Part shown: positions 26,358 through 34,615 of the stretch, piece after piece
Layout of the letters: every line of letters begins with the position of its first letter
Position numbering within the stretch: the stretch's first letter is position 1
Assembly (NCBI RefSeq): GCF_004402695.1
Contig: NZ_SOFL01000040.1
Coordinates: 34,768 to 98,767 of the forward strand
Direction: 5' to 3'
DNA from: Cryobacterium adonitolivorans
GTDB lineage: Bacteria > Actinomycetota > Actinomycetes > Actinomycetales > Microbacteriaceae
DNA: 64,000 bases
Made by a program: the position numbers and the translations under genes
Notes under the pieces: model-generated
Databases searched by the model: none
The model's input: only the letters and a program-made list of their open reading frames with translations
Told to the model about the DNA's origin: nothing

Positions 26358-26474
26358 TAGAGTCATCTCAATCGTTGCCGGGCCTCTCACCCGCCCGGCA
26401 TGGAGCGACAGCCGAGCCCGGCACCCGCCCGCGAGGAGCTGCCTGGTTTGCCTGGCGGTCCGCGGCCGCCAGGC
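26358..26474 (+). promoter_or_regulatory. metF promoter and structured mRNA leader (riboswitch/attenuator candidate)
   Basis: TAGAGT (26358-26363) predicts a start near 26370 and a leader of about 140 nt. The leader contains a perfect 8-bp hairpin (TGCCGGGC/GCCCGGCA, 26376-26400), a smaller GCCG/CGGC stem (26411-26422), the segment CGAGGAGCTGCC (26432-26443) and a perfect 9-bp terminator-like hairpin (GCCTGGCGG/CCGCCAGGC, 26450-26474) followed by CCTTCC. CGAGGAGC plus CCAGGC partly recall the core of SAH riboswitches, but the closing helix does not fit well. The class is not established. Confidence 0.4.
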
Positions 26475-26510
26475 CCTTCCTGTTGCACCGACCATGCCGA
26501 ATGAGGAACC

Positions 26511-27572
26511 ATGACAGCGACCCCAACGTCCCCACCCGCGGACCCCGCCTGTCGGTCGAGCATCCCGTTCTCGTTCGAGCTGTACCCGCCCAAGACGGCT
26601 GCCGCGACGACGGCCCTTCACGCCACCATCGACGCCCTGGCGTCCGCCCGCCCGAAGTTCATCTCGGTGACCTACGGTGCCAGCGGCTCCTCCCGTACCT
26701 CGTCCCTGGACGTGCTGCGCTACATCCGCCGGGCCACAACGGTGGAGCCGATGGCGCACCTCACCTGCGTGGGTTCCTCGCACGCCGAGGCGAGCAGCCT
26801 GATCCGTGAATTCCTCGATGCCGGCGTGCGCAGCTTCCTCGCGCTCCGCGGCGACCCGCCGGAGGGCCTGACCGAGAACGACGCCTTCCTCGGCGACCTG
26901 CACAGCGCCGGCGAGCTGGTGCAGCTGATCCACCGGGTGCAGGCCGAACGGGTGCCGTACCAGGAGACCCCGATCCCCGGCCTGCCGCGGGCCCGCGCGG
27001 TGAAGACCGAACGTGATCACGTACGCATCGCCGTGGCCGCCTTCCCCAACGGCCATCCGCGCTCGCGCTCCACTGCACAGGACATCGACACCCTGCTGGC
27101 CAAACAGGCGGCGGGCGCCAACCTGGCCATCACCCAACTCTTCTTCCACGCCGACCACTACCTCAGCTTCATCCAGCGAGCCCGGGAGGCCGGGGTCCAG
27201 TTCCCGATCCTGCCCGGCATCATGCCCGTCACCAGCCCCGGCCGGCTGCGGCGCATTCTCGAGCTCTCCGGCGAGGAACTGCCCGCCGAGCTCTCGATCC
27301 AGCTCGAGGTGGAGCCCACCCTCGAGGGCCAGCGCGAGATCGGCATCAGTCACGCCGCCGCCCTGGCCGAGAAGCTCATCGCCGGCGGGGCTCCCGGCCT
27401 GCACCTCTACGCCTTCAATCAGCACGAGACCGTGCTCGCCGTGCTCGACCGCGCCGGCGCGCTCGCACCGGCACAACCGGTCGTCTCCGCGCACATCCCG
27501 TCCCCGACCCATCCCTCGACCAGCCCCGTCGGCACCCGTGCCGGAATCCACTCCACGAAGGACTACCACTGA
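26511..27572 (+). CDS. metF: Methylenetetrahydrofolate reductase
   Basis: 353 residues. Makes 5-methyl-THF, the methyl donor for homocysteine methylation. The (beta/alpha)8 barrel shows SFELYPPKTAAA (catalytic Glu near residue 22), HLTCVGSS, FLALRGDPP and LFFHADHYLSF. The first 17 residues and the last about 25 are not conserved. It has AGGAACC before the ATG; its stop overlaps the metE start by one base (TGATG). This pairs directly with metE, which uses its product. Control is likely by the leader upstream. Confidence 0.94.
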   Translation: MTATPTSPPADPACRSSIPFSFELYPPKTAAATTALHATIDALASARPKFISVTYGASGSSRTSSLDVLRYIRRATTVEPMAHLTCVGSSHAEASSLIREFLDAGVRSFLALRGDPPEGLTENDAFLGDLHSAGELVQLIHRVQAERVPYQETPIPGLPRARAVKTERDHVRIAVAAFPNGHPRSRSTAQDIDTLLAKQAAGANLAITQLFFHADHYLSFIQRAREAGVQFPILPGIMPVTSPGRLRRILELSGEELPAELSIQLEVEPTLEGQREIGISHAAALAEKLIAGGAPGLHLYAFNQHETVLAVLDRAGALAPAQPVVSAHIPSPTHPSTSPVGTRAGIHSTKDYH

Positions 27573-29893
27573 TGACCACCACCGTCCCCGCTTTCCCCAC
27601 CGGAACGATCCTCGGCTACCCGCGGATCGGCCGCCGCCGCGAACTGAAGAAGGCCGTTGAAGCCTTCTGGGCCGGCCGGATCGGCGCCGCCGAGCTCGAA
27701 GCCACCGCCGCAGCGCTTCGTAACACCACCCGTGAGCGCCTCGTGGGCCTGGGCCTCGGCCGCACCGACTCGTCCATTCCGGAGAGCTTCTCCTTCTACG
27801 ACCAGGTGCTGGATGCCGCCGTCACCGTCGGCGCCATCCCCACCCGTTTCGCCGGTCTCGTCGATGCCGACGGCCACCTCGACCTCGCCGGCTACTTCAC
27901 CCTGGCCCGCGGCGCCGGTGAGAACCTGCCGCTTGAAATGACCAAGTGGTTCGACTCCAACTACCACTACCTGGTGCCGGAAATCGGCCCGGAGACCGAC
28001 TTCCACCTCGCCAGCGACCGCATCGTGCGGGAATTCGAAGAGGCCGTCGCCGCCGGCTTCCTCACCCGACCCGTCATTGTCGGCCCGGTCACCTTCTTGC
28101 TCTTGGCCAAGCCGAGCGAAGCGGCCCCGGCCGGCTTCCACCCGCTCGATCGCCTGGACGACCTGCTGCCGGTCTACGCCACCCTGATCGAGCGCCTGGC
28201 CGCCGCGGGCGCGCAGTGGGTACAGCTGGACGAACCTGGGCTCGTCAGCGAGAGCATCGACATCCCGCGGGCCCGTGCCCTCGCCGCCCTCGCCCAGGCC
28301 TACGACACCCTCGGAGGGCTCGACAACCGGCCGGGACTGTTCGTGGCCGCGCCGTACGGGAGCCTCGACGACGCCCTGCCCGTGTTAGCCAACGCCCCGG
28401 TCGAGGCCATCGGACTGGACCTCGTGCGCGGCACCGTGCCGGTCGACGTGCCCGGCCTGGCCGGCACCACCCTCGTGGCCGGTGTGATCGACGGTCACAA
28501 CATCTGGCGGGGCGACCTGGCGGCGGCGTTCGACAAGGTCACCCAGCTGGGCGCCCTGAGCGACCGGATTGCGGTCTCCAGCTCCACCTCGCTGCTGCAC
28601 CTGCCGCACGACGTCACCGACGAGAGCAAGCTCGGCGCCGAACTCACCAGCTGGCTGGCCTTCGCCGACCAGAAGATCGGTCAGGTCGCCACCCTCGCCC
28701 GCGGCCTTTCCCAGGGCCAGGTCGCCGTTCAGGCCGACCTCGACGCGGCCACCGCGTCGCTGGACGCGCGCCGGGTATCGCCCGGTGTGCGTGACGGCGC
28801 CGTGCGCGCGCGCCTCGCCACCCTCACCCCGGCCGACTTCAGCCGGGGCGACTACGAGACCCGCCTCGCCGCCCAGGAAGCCGTGCTGGACCTGCCCCCG
28901 CTGCCGACCACGACAATCGGCTCGTTCCCGCAAACCGGTGACATCCGGCGCGCCCGCGCCCGCCTGGTCTCGGGCGAACTCGCGCCCGCCGACTACCAGG
29001 AGCTCATGCGCGCCGAGATCGGCCGGGTCGTGCAGCTGCAGGAAGACCTCGGCCTCGACGTGCTCGTGCACGGCGAACCCGAGCGCAACGACATGGTGCA
29101 GTACTTCGCCGAGAACCTCGACGGCTTCACCGTCACCGAGAACGGCTGGGTGCAGTCCTACGGCAGCCGCTGCACCCGCCCGTCGATCCTCTGGGGCGAC
29201 GTCTCCCGGCCGGCGCCCATCACAGTGGAGTGGTCCAGCTACACGCAGACCCTCACCGAGAAGCCTGTGAAGGGCATGCTCACCGGACCGGTCACCATCC
29301 TGGCCTGGTCGTTCGTGCGCGACGACCAGCCGCTGGGGGAGACCGCCCGCCAGGTCGCGCTTGCGCTGCGCGACGAGATCGGCGACCTCGAGGCGGCGGG
29401 CATCCAGGTGGTGCAGGTCGACGAGCCGGCGCTGCGCGAGCTGCTGCCGCTGAAGAAGAAGGACCACGCCGACTACCTCGATTGGTCGGTCGGGTCGTTC
29501 AGGCTCGCCACCGCAGGGGTCGCCGACCAGACCCAGATCCACACCCACCTCTGCTACTCCGAGTTCGGTGTGGTGATCGACGCGATCCGCAACCTCGACG
29601 CCGACGTCACCAGCATCGAGGCCGCCAGGTCGAAGATGGAGGTCGTCGCGGACCTGCAGACCAGCGGCTTCGACCACGGGATCGGCCCGGGCGTCTACGA
29701 CATCCACTCGCCGCGCGTGCCCGGAGTGACCGAGATCACCGAGCTGCTCGAACGGGCGCTGGAATCGATCCCGGCCCGCCAGGTCTGGGTGAACCCGGAC
29801 TGCGGACTGAAGACCCGCGGCTACGCGGAGACCGTGGAGTCACTGCGCAACATCGTCGACGCCACCCGTGCGGTGCGGGCGACGCTGGTCTGA
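27572..29893 (+). CDS. metE: Cobalamin-independent methionine synthase
   Basis: 773 residues, full length for MetE, with two (beta/alpha)8 barrels. The N-terminal half carries GYPRIGRRRELKKAVEAFW; the C-terminal catalytic barrel has TTTIGSFPQT, EPERNDMVQYF, the zinc ligands in HTHLCYSEF (about residue 658) and the last cysteine in NPDCGLKTRGY (about 744). It methylates homocysteine from 5-methyl-THF-polyglutamate. No B12 riboswitch was recognised. A strong terminator follows, facing lexA. Confidence 0.96.
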   Translation: MTTTVPAFPTGTILGYPRIGRRRELKKAVEAFWAGRIGAAELEATAAALRNTTRERLVGLGLGRTDSSIPESFSFYDQVLDAAVTVGAIPTRFAGLVDADGHLDLAGYFTLARGAGENLPLEMTKWFDSNYHYLVPEIGPETDFHLASDRIVREFEEAVAAGFLTRPVIVGPVTFLLLAKPSEAAPAGFHPLDRLDDLLPVYATLIERLAAAGAQWVQLDEPGLVSESIDIPRARALAALAQAYDTLGGLDNRPGLFVAAPYGSLDDALPVLANAPVEAIGLDLVRGTVPVDVPGLAGTTLVAGVIDGHNIWRGDLAAAFDKVTQLGALSDRIAVSSSTSLLHLPHDVTDESKLGAELTSWLAFADQKIGQVATLARGLSQGQVAVQADLDAATASLDARRVSPGVRDGAVRARLATLTPADFSRGDYETRLAAQEAVLDLPPLPTTTIGSFPQTGDIRRARARLVSGELAPADYQELMRAEIGRVVQLQEDLGLDVLVHGEPERNDMVQYFAENLDGFTVTENGWVQSYGSRCTRPSILWGDVSRPAPITVEWSSYTQTLTEKPVKGMLTGPVTILAWSFVRDDQPLGETARQVALALRDEIGDLEAAGIQVVQVDEPALRELLPLKKKDHADYLDWSVGSFRLATAGVADQTQIHTHLCYSEFGVVIDAIRNLDADVTSIEAARSKMEVVADLQTSGFDHGIGPGVYDIHSPRVPGVTEITELLERALESIPARQVWVNPDCGLKTRGYAETVESLRNIVDATRAVRATLV

Positions 29894-29909
29894 CCCGCAT
29901 TTCAACTAC

Positions 29910-29944
29910 GACAGGCCCGACCCCTCAGCGGGGTCGGGCCTGTC
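29910..29944. terminator. Bidirectional terminator between metE and lexA
   Basis: A perfect 15-bp stem (GACAGGCCCGACCCC with its complement) closes a 5-nt loop. TGTCTGTTGG follows on the plus strand. It sits between convergent genes, so it probably serves both. Confidence 0.9.
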
Positions 29945-29963
29945 TGTTGGTGCGCTGCGAAAT

Positions 29964-30665
29964 CTAGACCGAACGCAGCACAGCGACGACCTTGCCGAGG
30001 ACCTCGGCGAAGTCACCGAGGATCGGCTCGAAGTTGGTGTTGCGGGGGAGCAGCCACGTGTGGCCGTCGCGCTGCCGCAGCACCTTCACGGTGGCTTCGC
30101 CGTCGAGCATGGCGGCGACGATCTCACCGTTCTCCGCGGTCTTCTGCTGACGGATGACCACCCAGTCGCCATCGCAGATGGCGGCGTCGATCATCGATTC
30201 ACCGACGACCTTGAGCATGAACAGCTCGCCCTTGCCGACCAGCTGGCGGGGGAGCGGGAAGATCTCGTCGATCTGCTGGTCGGCCATGATCGGGATACCG
30301 GCGGCGATACGGCCGACGAGCGGCACCATCGCCGCATCACCCACCTGGATGCCGGACTGGTAGTCGTCGGCGGCGCCGGGCGTGACCTCGTCGGAGGACT
30401 GGGGCAGCTCGATGAGCACCTCGAGCGCGCGAGGACGGTGCGGGTCGCGACGCAGGTAACCGCTCAGCTCGAGCTGGTGTAGCTGGTGGGTCACGCTCGA
30501 CAACGAGGACAGGCCGACGGCATCGCCGATCTCGCGCATGCTCGGCGGGTAACCGCGGTCGCGTACCGAACGCTGGATGACGTCCATCACGGCGCGCTGT
30601 TTGTCGCTCAGGCTCTTGCGGCGTCGCGTGCCGCCCTTGTCCCGAGGTGTGCTCTGTTGTGCCAC
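29964..30665 (-). CDS. lexA: SOS repressor LexA
   Basis: 233 residues. The N-terminal winged helix (about residues 17-82, [24 protein letters not shown]) binds SOS boxes. The C-terminal peptidase domain has the self-cleavage bond A122-G123 in RIAAGIPI, catalytic S157 in VVGESMID and K194 in EATVKVL. The start is GTG with AGAGGAG upstream. It is divergent from the LysM gene, with an SOS box in the 357-bp gap, so autoregulation is expected. Confidence 0.97.
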   Translation of the reverse strand: MAQQSTPRDKGGTRRRKSLSDKQRAVMDVIQRSVRDRGYPPSMREIGDAVGLSSLSSVTHQLHQLELSGYLRRDPHRPRALEVLIELPQSSDEVTPGAADDYQSGIQVGDAAMVPLVGRIAAGIPIMADQQIDEIFPLPRQLVGKGELFMLKVVGESMIDAAICDGDWVVIRQQKTAENGEIVAAMLDGEATVKVLRQRDGHTWLLPRNTNFEPILGDFAEVLGKVVAVLRSV

Positions 30666-30694
30666 GTTGTCGCTCCTCTGGTTAGACGGTTCGG

Positions 30695-30739
30695 GGCTGG
30701 TGCTGGTCGGGCTGGTGCTGGTCGGGCTGGTGGTGCTGG
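30695..30739. repeat. 15-bp tandem repeat upstream of lexA
   Basis: GGCTGGTGCTGGTCG occurs at 30695-30709 and 30710-30724, with a degenerate third copy. It lies in the lexA leader region. No believable open reading frame explains it. Confidence 0.7.
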
Positions 30740-30945
30740 TGCTGATCCGGCTGCAACCGCGCTGGAAGGTGGTGCAACGGGAAGGCTCCGGATAGCGGTC
30801 GGGAAGCGATGTCGGTGGTGTCTGTTTGAGTACAGCTACCCGATCGAAACTGTAGCCAATTAGCAGCGGTTCTTAGACATGCATTCGAGTGTGTTGCGGA
30901 AACTCTCACCATAATATCCGGAAACAGGGTTGATTGTTCGAACAC

Positions 30946-30971
30946 TCGAAGATATATTCGGAACATAGATT
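30946..30971 (+). promoter_or_regulatory. SOS box and -10 element between lexA and the LysM gene
   Basis: TCGAAGATATATTCGG (30946-30961) keeps CGAA-N6-TTCG. TAGATT (30966-30971) follows, giving a predicted start near 30978 for the LysM gene. On the other strand TATTAT at 30911-30916 could serve lexA. The box would let LexA control both genes. The nearby GTTCGAACACTCGAA has the half-sites in the wrong orientation. Confidence 0.6.
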
Positions 30972-30973
30972 CG

Positions 30974-31003
30974 CATCTGGCCCTCCCGGCCGAGGGCCAG
31001 ATG
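30974..31003 (+). promoter_or_regulatory. Strong hairpin in the LysM gene 5' leader
   Basis: CATCTGGCCCTC pairs perfectly with GAGGGCCAGATG (12 bp, 6-nt loop CCGGCC). It ends 7 nt before the AGGAGG ribosome-binding site. It might act as an attenuator or stabilise the mRNA. Confidence 0.6.
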
Positions 31004-31022
31004 CGTTACCAGGAGGTTTGAC

Positions 31023-31385
31023 ATGAGCGCAGCATATGCAGCACCGGACAACCACAGCCCGGCCACCCCGCCCACCAGCCACCTGCGGCTGACTCGCCGC
31101 GGACGGGCCGTCTTCACGACCCTCGCGGCAGTGCCTCTGGTGCTGGGCGCCATCGTCATCACCGTCAACGGCGGCATGGCCGCCGCCGAGGGCACCGCCG
31201 GGATCGGCGCGGCCGCGTTCGACTACGTCACCATCGAGGCGGGCCAGTCGCTGTGGCAACTGGCCGAGTCGGTCGCCCCCTCGCAAGACCCGCGAGACGT
31301 GATCGCCGACATCGTCAACCTCAACCAGCTGTCCTCCGAGGCCGTACAGCCCGGCCAGCGCCTCGCCCTTCCCGCCGACTACTGA
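31023..31385 (+). CDS. LysM peptidoglycan-binding protein (ChiZ/DivS-like SOS division regulator)
   Basis: 120 residues. A basic segment is followed by one transmembrane helix (about residues 37-56) and a C-terminal LysM domain (about 66-119: YVTIEAGQSLWQLAESVAP through LNQLSSEAVQPGQRLALP). The position divergent from lexA, with a shared SOS box, and this anchor-plus-LysM layout match mycobacterial ChiZ (Rv2719c) and corynebacterial DivS, which delay division after DNA damage. Hydrolase activity is not evident here. AGGAGG lies 7 nt before the ATG. Confidence 0.85.
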   Translation: MSAAYAAPDNHSPATPPTSHLRLTRRGRAVFTTLAAVPLVLGAIVITVNGGMAAAEGTAGIGAAAFDYVTIEAGQSLWQLAESVAPSQDPRDVIADIVNLNQLSSEAVQPGQRLALPADY

Positions 31386-31399
31386 TCCGGTCGCCCGGC

Positions 31400-31429
31400 A
31401 CCGCCTCGCTTAAGACCGCCTCGGTTAAG
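31400..31429. repeat. 15-bp tandem duplication before hisC
   Basis: ACCGCCTCGCTTAAG (31400-31414) is followed directly by ACCGCCTCGGTTAAG (31415-31429), differing at one base. It lies in the 78-bp gap before hisC. Confidence 0.75.
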
Positions 31430-31450
31430 AGGGGCCAGCCGCGGCGCAAC

Positions 31451-31456
31451 TAAGCT
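31451..31456 (+). promoter_or_regulatory. -10 element of leaderless hisC
   Basis: TAAGCT ends 8 nt before the GTG at 31464. Confidence 0.5.
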
Positions 31457-31463
31457 TGTTCGG

Positions 31464-32549
31464 GTGACCAGCCTCGACGACCTGCCCCTGCGTGCCAACC
31501 TCCGCGGACAAATCCCCTACGGAGCCCCCCAACTGCACGTACCGGTGGCGTTGAACGTCAACGAGAACACCCACTCGATTCCGCCCGCGGTCGCCACCGA
31601 CATCGCTGCGGCGCTGGCCGAGGCCATCCTCACCGTCAACCGGTACCCCGACCGGGAGTTCACCCAGCTGCGGGAGGACCTCGCCGGCTACCTCGGCCAC
31701 GGTCTCACCCGAGACAACATCTGGGCCGCCAACGGTTCCAACGAGGTGCTGCAGCAAGTTCTGCAGGCCTTCGGCGGCCCGGGCCGGTCGCTGCTGGGCT
31801 ACGCCCCGACCTACTCGATGTACTCGATCCTCGCTTCCGGTACCGATACCCGCTGGATCGCCGGCGGCCGGGACGCCGACTACGAACTCTCGCCGGAGAC
31901 CGCCGCCCGCTGGGTGCGCGAGACCTCGCCCGACATCGTCTTCCTGTGCTCGCCGAACAACCCGACCGGCACGCCCCTGTCGTTGGCGACCATCGCGGCT
32001 GTCTACGACGCCACACCGGGCATCGTCGTCGTGGACGAGGCCTACGCCGAGTTCGCACCGGATGGCACCGACAGCGCCATCACCCTGCTGCCCGGCCGGG
32101 AGCGTCTGCTCGTGTCGCGCACCATGAGCAAGGCCTTCGCGTTCGCCGGCGTGCGGCTCGGCTACCTCGCCGCCGACCCGGCGGTGACGGATGCGCTGCG
32201 CCTGGTCCGGCTGCCGTACCACCTGTCCGCGCTCACCCAGGCGGCCGCTGTCGCCGCGCTGGCCCACACCGGCGAGATGCTCGCCATGGTCGACGACATC
32301 CGGGTGCAACGCGACCGCCTGGTGACAGAGCTCACCGCGCAAGGTTTCAGCCCGCTGCGCAGCGGGAGCAACTTCGTGCTCTTTGGTGGGGTCCCCGACC
32401 CGGCCGCGACGTTCGAGGCGCTCCTGGCCGAGGGAATCCTGATCCGCGACGTCGGAATTCCGGGCCACCTGCGGGTCTCGGCCGGCACCGAGGCCGAGAC
32501 AAGCGCCTTCCTGAGCGCCCTCGCACGGCTGCGGCCGTTAGCCGAATAA
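31464..32549 (+). CDS. hisC: Histidinol-phosphate aminotransferase
   Basis: 361 residues. A PLP-dependent fold-type I aminotransferase, step 7 of histidine synthesis. SPNNPTGTPLSLATI, VVDEAYAEFA and the PLP lysine in SRTMSKAFAFAGVRLGY (about residue 220) are all present, with the C-terminal RVSAGTEAET. The start is GTG 31464, fitted by the leaderless -10 and by the usual DDLPLRANLRG opening. The stop TAA is also part of the hisB -10 hexamer. Confidence 0.95.
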   Translation: MTSLDDLPLRANLRGQIPYGAPQLHVPVALNVNENTHSIPPAVATDIAAALAEAILTVNRYPDREFTQLREDLAGYLGHGLTRDNIWAANGSNEVLQQVLQAFGGPGRSLLGYAPTYSMYSILASGTDTRWIAGGRDADYELSPETAARWVRETSPDIVFLCSPNNPTGTPLSLATIAAVYDATPGIVVVDEAYAEFAPDGTDSAITLLPGRERLLVSRTMSKAFAFAGVRLGYLAADPAVTDALRLVRLPYHLSALTQAAAVAALAHTGEMLAMVDDIRVQRDRLVTELTAQGFSPLRSGSNFVLFGGVPDPAATFEALLAEGILIRDVGIPGHLRVSAGTEAETSAFLSALARLRPLAE

Positions 32550-32552
32550 ACT
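32547..32552 (+). promoter_or_regulatory. -10 element of leaderless hisB, overlapping the hisC stop
   Basis: TAAACT ends exactly 7 nt before the hisB ATG and includes the hisC TAA stop codon. It would give hisB-hisH an internal promoter. Confidence 0.5.
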
Positions 32553-32558
32553 ATCGCC

Positions 32559-33176
32559 ATGAGCAATGTCACGCCCTCGCCTCGCCGTGCCCACCTGCAG
32601 CGCGAAACGAGCGAATCGAGCATCGACCTGTCGATCAACCTCGACGGCACCGGGGTGAGCGACATCCACACCAGCGTGCCGTTCTACGACCACCTGCTCA
32701 CGGCGTTCGCGAAGCACTCGCTGACCGACCTCACCGTGCACGCCAAGGGCGACACCGAGATCGATGTGCACCACACGGTCGAGGACATCGGCATCGTTCT
32801 GGGCCAGGCCATCAAGCAGGCCCTCGGCGACAAGGCGGGCATCTCCCGCTACGGCGACGCCCTGGTGCCGCTGGACGAAGCGCTCGTGCAGGCCGTGGTG
32901 GACATCTCCGGCCGACCGTACCTCGTGCACACCGGTGAGCCTGCCGGATTCGAATTCCACCTCATCGGCGGCCACTTCACCGGGTCGATGGTGCGACACG
33001 TCTTCGAGGCCATCGCTTTCAACGCCTCGTTGACCGTTCACGTCACCGTCGTCGGCGGCCGCGATCCCCACCACATCGCCGAGGCCGAGTTCAAGGCCTT
33101 CGCGCGCGCCTTCCGTCAGGCCAAGGCCTATGACCCGCTGGTTTCCGGCATCCCGTCCACCAAGGGCGCACTGTGA
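32559..33176 (+). CDS. hisB: Imidazoleglycerol-phosphate dehydratase
   Basis: 205 residues. Monofunctional IGPD, a Mn-dependent 24-mer. The metal ligands occur in the duplicated motifs [25 protein letters not shown] and [19 protein letters not shown]. No histidinol-phosphatase domain is fused. The stop overlaps the hisH GTG by four bases, indicating coupled translation. Confidence 0.96.
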   Translation: MSNVTPSPRRAHLQRETSESSIDLSINLDGTGVSDIHTSVPFYDHLLTAFAKHSLTDLTVHAKGDTEIDVHHTVEDIGIVLGQAIKQALGDKAGISRYGDALVPLDEALVQAVVDISGRPYLVHTGEPAGFEFHLIGGHFTGSMVRHVFEAIAFNASLTVHVTVVGGRDPHHIAEAEFKAFARAFRQAKAYDPLVSGIPSTKGAL

Positions 33177-33805
33177 CCTCGGTCGTCGTCCTGGACTACG
33201 GCACGGGCAATGTGCACTCGGCCGTCAAGGCGCTCGAGCTTGCCGGCGCCGACGTCACCCTCACCGGCGACCGCAAGCTCGCGCTGGAAGCCGACGGGCT
33301 CCTGGTACCGGGCGTCGGCGCGTTCAGCGCCGTGATGGCGGCGCTGAACGACGCCCACGGTGGAGACATCATCGACAAACGCCTCTCCGGCGGGCGACCG
33401 GTGATGGGCATCTGCGTGGGCATGCAGGTCATGTTCGAACACGGCGTCGAACGCGGTATCGACACCGACGGCCTCGGCGAGTGGCCGGGCACCGTCACCG
33501 CCCTGCCGGCGCAGGTGCTGCCGCACATGGGCTGGAACACCGTCACCCCCGACCCCGACACGGTGCTGTTTCGCGGGCTGGAGGAGGAACGGTTCTACTT
33601 CGTGCACTCCTACGCCGCCCAGAAATGGACCCTCGACGTCATGCCGCCCTTCCCGGTTCCCCGCCTCACCTGGGCCGAGCACGGCGCTCCGTTCCTCGCC
33701 GCCGTCGAGAACGGGCCGTTGTCGGCCACCCAGTTTCACCCCGAGAAGAGCGGCGACGCGGGCATCCGGCTGCTGAAGAATTGGCTCGGCACGCTCCGCG
33801 ACTAG
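33173..33805 (+). CDS. hisH: Imidazole glycerol phosphate synthase, glutaminase subunit
   Basis: 210 residues. Class I glutamine amidotransferase with catalytic C81 in [12 protein letters not shown] and the His/Glu pair in QFHPEKSG near residue 190. [15 protein letters not shown] is the family opening. It must work with HisF, which is not in this window. A GTG start overlaps hisB. The next gene priA is 63 bp downstream. Confidence 0.95.
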   Translation: MTSVVVLDYGTGNVHSAVKALELAGADVTLTGDRKLALEADGLLVPGVGAFSAVMAALNDAHGGDIIDKRLSGGRPVMGICVGMQVMFEHGVERGIDTDGLGEWPGTVTALPAQVLPHMGWNTVTPDPDTVLFRGLEEERFYFVHSYAAQKWTLDVMPPFPVPRLTWAEHGAPFLAAVENGPLSATQFHPEKSGDAGIRLLKNWLGTLRD

Positions 33806-33868
33806 ACATTCCCCCGTCGGTCGCTCAGGCGCGGCCGCACCAACACGAAAAGGTCACCACAGCACATC

Positions 33869-34615
33869 ATGAGCGAGTTCAACAAGACCCCGAAGCTGGT
33901 CCTCCTGCCCGCCGTCGACGTCGCCGACGGCAAGGCCGTCCGCCTCACCCAGGGTGAGGCCGGTACCGAGACCAACTACGGCGACCCGATGGATGCCGCC
34001 CTCGACTGGGCGAACCAGGGCGCGGAGTGGATCCACCTCGTCGACCTCGATGCGGCATTCGGGCGCGGCAACAACACCAGCATGCTCAAGAAGGTCATCA
34101 AGCAGCTCCGCGGCGTGAACGTGGAGCTCTCCGGCGGCATCCGCGACGACGCGTCGCTCGAGGCGGCGCTGAACACCGGTGTCAAGCGCATCAACCTGGG
34201 CACCGCCGCGCTGGAAAACCCCGAATGGGCGGCCAGCGTCATCGCGCAGTACGGCGATGCCATCGCGGTGGGACTGGATGTGCGCGGCACCACCCTCGCC
34301 GCCCGCGGCTGGACCAAGGACGGCGGCGACCTGTGGCAGGTGCTCGAGCGCCTCGAAGAGGCCGGCTGCACCCGCTACGTCGTCACCGACGTCACCAAGG
34401 ACGGCACCCTCAAGGGACCGAACATCGAGCTGCTGCGTGAGGTGATGGAGCGCACCCACCGCCCCGTGATCGCCTCCGGCGGCGTCTCCAGCCTCGACGA
34501 CATCGCCGCGCTGCGCGAACTCGTACCCCTCGGCCTGGAAGGCGCGATCGTGGGCAAGGCCCTTTACGCCGGCGCCTTCACCCTCGCCGAGGCGCTGGAT
34601 GTCTCCGGCGCGTAA
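33869..34615 (+). CDS. priA: Phosphoribosyl isomerase A (bifunctional HisA/TrpF type)
   Basis: 248 residues. A (beta/alpha)8 barrel isomerase. The two catalytic aspartates appear in [15 protein letters not shown] and [15 protein letters not shown]. In Actinobacteria this position in the his cluster is occupied by PriA, which isomerises both ProFAR (histidine) and PRA (tryptophan); a separate trpF is then absent. Dual specificity is inferred from lineage and from the [19 protein letters not shown] loop with its Arg and Trp, not proved. Confidence 0.9.
   Translation: MSEFNKTPKLVLLPAVDVADGKAVRLTQGEAGTETNYGDPMDAALDWANQGAEWIHLVDLDAAFGRGNNTSMLKKVIKQLRGVNVELSGGIRDDASLEAALNTGVKRINLGTAALENPEWAASVIAQYGDAIAVGLDVRGTTLAARGWTKDGGDLWQVLERLEEAGCTRYVVTDVTKDGTLKGPNIELLREVMERTHRPVIASGGVSSLDDIAALRELVPLGLEGAIVGKALYAGAFTLAEALDVSGA

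Noticed and set aside
26370..26510. Firm call of an SAH or SAM riboswitch before metF
   Set aside because: CGAGGAGC and CCAGGC resemble the SAH core, but the closing helix and the rest of the consensus do not align by eye, and SAM-IV P1 pairing was not found. Kept as an unclassified leader.
30936..30950. A second SOS box, GTTCGAACACTCGAA
   Set aside because: Half-sites are TTCG-N6-CGAA, the reverse of the LexA arrangement, so it is not a LexA site; the neighbouring CGAA-N6-TTCG was accepted instead.
30682..30966. A 94-codon minus-strand frame upstream of lexA
   Set aside because: The C-terminal part is a translation of the 15-bp repeat (DQHQP-type) and no family or ribosome-binding site supports it. 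It is more likely lexA leader.
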